A stretch of 64,000 bases of DNA from Vibrio neptunius (GTDB lineage: Bacteria > Pseudomonadota > Gammaproteobacteria > Enterobacterales > Vibrionaceae). Under the pieces are notes generated by a model. The model worked only from the letters and a program-made list of their open reading frames with translations, did no database searches and had not been told where the DNA came from. The DNA is taken from assembly GCF_000967495.1 (NCBI RefSeq), contig NZ_JXXU01000048.1, positions 124,001 through 188,000 on the forward strand, given 5' to 3'. The position numbers and the translations under genes are program-made. Below, piece after piece: positions 61,738 to 64,000 of this stretch (positions are counted from its first letter, which is position 1; every line of letters begins with the position of its first letter).

Positions 61738-62570
61738 GTAAATCTCGTAATTTCTTTAATTGTGTAGCTAGCATAACTCAATATATTACTAGACAAAAGT
61801 TTGGCTTACCAAAGATAAAATCATTTGCCATCGTAGTAAAATGTCTTGTAAAACCGAATATACGTAACACAGTTCAAGTTTCTCTGATAATTTATCAAAT
61901 TAATAAGTCCGTTTTGCTTTTAACTGAGAAAGCCAGTTAGAAAATAATAAGAAAAGATTTGGTTTACTCCACTTCTCAATTGGTAACGCCTATCAATAGA
62001 CAAATAAAAAAAGAAATAACCAGCATCGGATAGATCCGAACATAGTTGGGGTTATAAACGGCATGAAGTTGAGGTGTAGGTACAGTTCTGTATGTTATCT
62101 CTATGCTGTGGGTGCAGACTTACTTTGACGTTTTTTCACTGCCTTTATTCCTTAACTTATAGTTGGCATTAGCAGTTTTCTTTTCTCCAAAGACGCTATC
62201 TTTTCTTCGGTCTCAACAATGGCAATGGTATCTACTCTATTTGGCGTTGTCGCTGAAATTAGTGCTACCCTTGCTCTACACCTTATTCATTGTTTTACTC
62301 GTCCCCCTACTTTGCTGAAAACATAGCGTAAAGTATCGGAATACGAGATTTGTATTCGGCTTAAGCTCCCTAATCCGCATCTATCGCATAAACATTGAGC
62401 AGATGCCTGCTATTGGTGTCGGAAAAGGAATACTGTAAGAAGTCTATAGTGATATTGAATGCAAGTTATTTGCTAGTCTTCTCATTTAAATACATTCATT
62501 TGATTGATGAAAACTGATTCATTGGGTAAGATCTTGCTCTTTTTCTATTCAATCAAAGGAAGTTCTTATT
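61738..62570. other. AT-rich stretch without a clear gene
   Basis: About 830 bases. Between about 62105 and 62440 the plus-strand frame MLWVQTYFDVFSLPLFLNL, later YLLYLALSLKLVLPLLYTLF and SSLIRIYRINIEQMP, is broken by only two stops (TAG near 62160, TGA near 62320) and encodes mostly hydrophobic residues; it may be a decayed membrane-protein gene or chance in T-rich DNA. Nothing else is recognised. Confidence 0.35.
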
Positions 62571-62883
62571 TTGAAGAAATATTTTCTGCTTGTGCTGTGT
62601 CTTTTTCCGTCAATTGTGTTTTCAGCAACAGCGTTTAAGACTTACGTTTCTGGTGAAGTTTATGACATAACTAGTACTCGAGATGGATTGTTGATTAGAG
62701 TTGACGAACGCAAAGTGCCAACAGACTGCAATGGCGTTAACCCTAGTGGTTGGATGCTAGAACAAAACAATGATATCTGTTGCTCTTGCTATGAGGGCGC
62801 AGGGTAAAGGAATGGCAACAATTTATACTGATGGTGTTCAAGGAGGCTTTTGTACTGTCTCTCAATATGACCCACATAATTAA
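62571..62883 (+). pseudogene. Frameshifted small secreted protein
   Basis: Starts at TTG with AAAGGAAG upstream. The first part has a signal peptide (MKKYFLLVLCLFPSIVFSA) and reads to RKVPTDCNGVNPSGWMLEQN. At the four-A run 62764-62767 the sensible reading moves by one base: after removal of one A the protein continues TMISVALAMRAQGKGMATIY, TDGVQGGFCTVSQYDPHN and stops at 62883, giving about 103 residues. As it stands the frame ends at 62807 after 78 codons. Either a recent one-base insertion or a sequencing error. Confidence 0.72.
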
Positions 62884-62914
62884 ATAAGTAAGGCGCTTTT
62901 ATAGCATTTGAAGC

Positions 62915-62957
62915 GGGCTGATATACGAGACAAACTATCGTCATCAGCCCATTTTTT
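62915..62957 (+). terminator. Intrinsic terminator
   Basis: Stem GGGCTGAT/ATCAGCCC with a 20-base loop, then six T. Confidence 0.8.
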
Positions 62958-63033
62958 GGTAATGGTGACAGAGTTTTTCCATCTCTGTTCCTCCTTTAGT
63001 GAAATGTTTGATGTTTTTGGTTTTAACAACCGC

Positions 63034-63189
63034 TTAGCGCTCAAATGCTTCGCTTTCTTCTATCGGCACTTTGTAACGCTCATCTTGCAGTAATACACAG
63101 GCTGTTTGGAGAAGGACTTGCCTGACTTGGTGTTTCGACGGTCGTTTGGCTTTTACCTTCATGCTTTTCTTTCGAGTATACTTCATCAT
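63034..63189 (-). CDS. Small basic protein, 51 residues
   Basis: The frame begins MMKYTRKKSMKVKAKRPSKH and ends KVPIEESEAFER. GGAG lies seven bases before the first ATG. It follows the larger hypothetical gene by 13 bases on the same strand; the two are one unit. The strongly basic start suggests nucleic-acid binding. Not recognised. Confidence 0.65.
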   Translation of the reverse strand: MMKYTRKKSMKVKAKRPSKHQVRQVLLQTACVLLQDERYKVPIEESEAFER

Positions 63190-63202
63190 CTTTGCGTCTC
63201 CG

Positions 63203-63760
63203 CTAGCAGGCAGTTTGCACAGATGTGCTGAAGAACAAATCTTGCTGACATTCAAACAACTCTTCAAATGTGGCGTACATGGTACTGGCATCAGCATCAG
63301 TTTTATAAAAACCAAACATTTCATAATGTGGAATCAAATTTTCAAATGGCTCGACAATATGCACACCAGAATGGTTGGGATAGAGTGACATAAAGTAGAC
63401 GGAGGCAATGGAGACTATAGAGACCAATCGGTGTTGGAGTTGTTGCTCATGGACACTGAGGGCCAACTGCTCGAGTAAAATCACATGAAACTGCTCTGCA
63501 AGGCCATCATATATTCCAATCACCGCACCTTGGAAATCCTCGTTATTGATAACTTTCAGTCCCATATGAAGTGTACTTGTGGTTGAACACATCATCGGAT
63601 GATAGCCTAACCAATTCAAATCACAGGGTTCGTGATTGACGATATCTTCATAATCATGGTTGTCGAGAGCCGTCACCAACACACCCATTTGGGCTTTGTC
63701 CATGACTTGCTGAAGAAAGGACACGGTCTCAAGTACTTCTCTGTTTATTTTTGCTTCCAT
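63203..63760 (-). CDS. Hypothetical protein, possible acetyltransferase-like fold
   Basis: A 185-residue soluble protein, MEAKINREVLETVSFLQQVM, without clear motif. Strings such as NNEDFQGAVIGIYDGLAEQF, RLVSIVSIASVYFMSLYPN and ENLIPHYEMFGFYKTDADAS have the strand-helix rhythm of GNAT proteins, but no A-motif is plain. Coupled to the small basic gene that follows. Function unknown. Confidence 0.65.
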   Translation of the reverse strand: MEAKINREVLETVSFLQQVMDKAQMGVLVTALDNHDYEDIVNHEPCDLNWLGYHPMMCSTTSTLHMGLKVINNEDFQGAVIGIYDGLAEQFHVILLEQLALSVHEQQLQHRLVSIVSIASVYFMSLYPNHSGVHIVEPFENLIPHYEMFGFYKTDADASTMYATFEELFECQQDLFFSTSVQTAC

Positions 63761-64000
63761 TTTGCCACCTTACATTGGATTCCAGATAAAACCATAGGAG
63801 GGCTTCTTTCATTCGACCTATAAATAAGAATTATTTATCCGTTGTCACACAAGAGCTATTAATGAACGCAGTCTCTTGTTGAGCTATTGAGTTGATTAAC
63901 ATACATAGTTTGTCCCCGGTATTTACCTTTTTATGATGAGTTAGCTTTGCTGAGCGGGCCAAAGGTTAAGTCTGTCCGTGTTGTCGAACGTAGCTTTGGT
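63761..64000. other. Window end, no gene identified
   Basis: Plus-strand sequence from about 63920 is open to the window edge (PRYLPFYDELALLSGPKVKS) without a recognisable start, so a gene may continue beyond the window; this is weak. Confidence 0.2.

Noticed and set aside
62102..62440. Full-length membrane protein gene
   Set aside because: Interrupted by two in-frame stops and no start signal; kept only as a possible decayed frame.
63190..63324. Longer N-terminus for the 51-residue basic protein
   Set aside because: The extra codons lie antisense-frame over the end of the upstream gene, and GGAG points to the ATG at 63189.
58560..63760. Superintegron cassette array
   Set aside because: I looked for VCR-type attC repeats between the small genes and saw none; gene orientation is also mixed.
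1..64000. CRISPR arrays or complete insertion sequences
   Set aside because: No regularly spaced repeats and no transposase with terminal inverted repeats were seen on either strand.

Overview
The window looks like the replication-terminus region of a Vibrio chromosome, most likely chromosome II. This rests on the napFDABC/narQP module with the Vibrio-type 45-residue membrane gene, a Pat/YfiQ acetyltransferase, a Fur-box TonB heme receptor, and above all a Vibrio-type dif (XerCD) site at 49635-49662. Assignment to chromosome II is inference from the gene set. No rRNA, tRNA, CRISPR or complete insertion sequence was seen.

Layout. 1-8.1 kb: end of a LolD/YbbA-YbbP type ABC exporter operon, an FAD oxidoreductase, a 5-oxoprolinase operon (pxpABC) and galE. 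8.1-15.4 kb: periplasmic nitrate reductase operon napFDABC plus a small membrane gene, divergent from the nitrate sensor/regulator pair narQP, with FNR-like and NarP-like sites between them. 15.4-31 kb: DcuC transporter, lipase-like protein, cytochrome b561/YceI pair, a formate/nitrite channel fused to CBS domains, LysR regulator, OLD-family nuclease, 5'-nucleotidase, and a yybP-ykoY type manganese riboswitch in front of a TerC-family gene. 31-49.5 kb: Cache-GGDEF-EAL protein, PhnA/YjdM, M50 and M48 proteases, SgrR-like regulator, heme receptor, LysR, Pat, Ddl, a tyrosine recombinase, a DUF3319-like gene and SUI1/YciH.

49.65-57.7 kb is an apparently complete filamentous prophage (inovirus) integrated at dif: repressor on the minus strand, three evenly spaced operators, a DEDD exonuclease, RstA-type replication protein, probable ssDNA-binding protein, major and minor coat proteins, Zot-type assembly ATPase, several small genes, a non-coding region that may hold the origin, and a second regulator on the minus strand. 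The repressor's last codons and its stop codon lie inside the dif site, so integration and excision should change its C-terminus.

57.7-64 kb is an AT-rich accessory zone. It starts with the wreck of a second element of the same layout (repressor remnant, replication-gene remnant), then has two minus-strand two-gene units that pair a small soluble/Ala-Gly-rich protein with a small membrane protein (toxin/immunity-like by layout only), a DUF2799-like lipoprotein, a frameshifted secreted protein and further unidentified genes.
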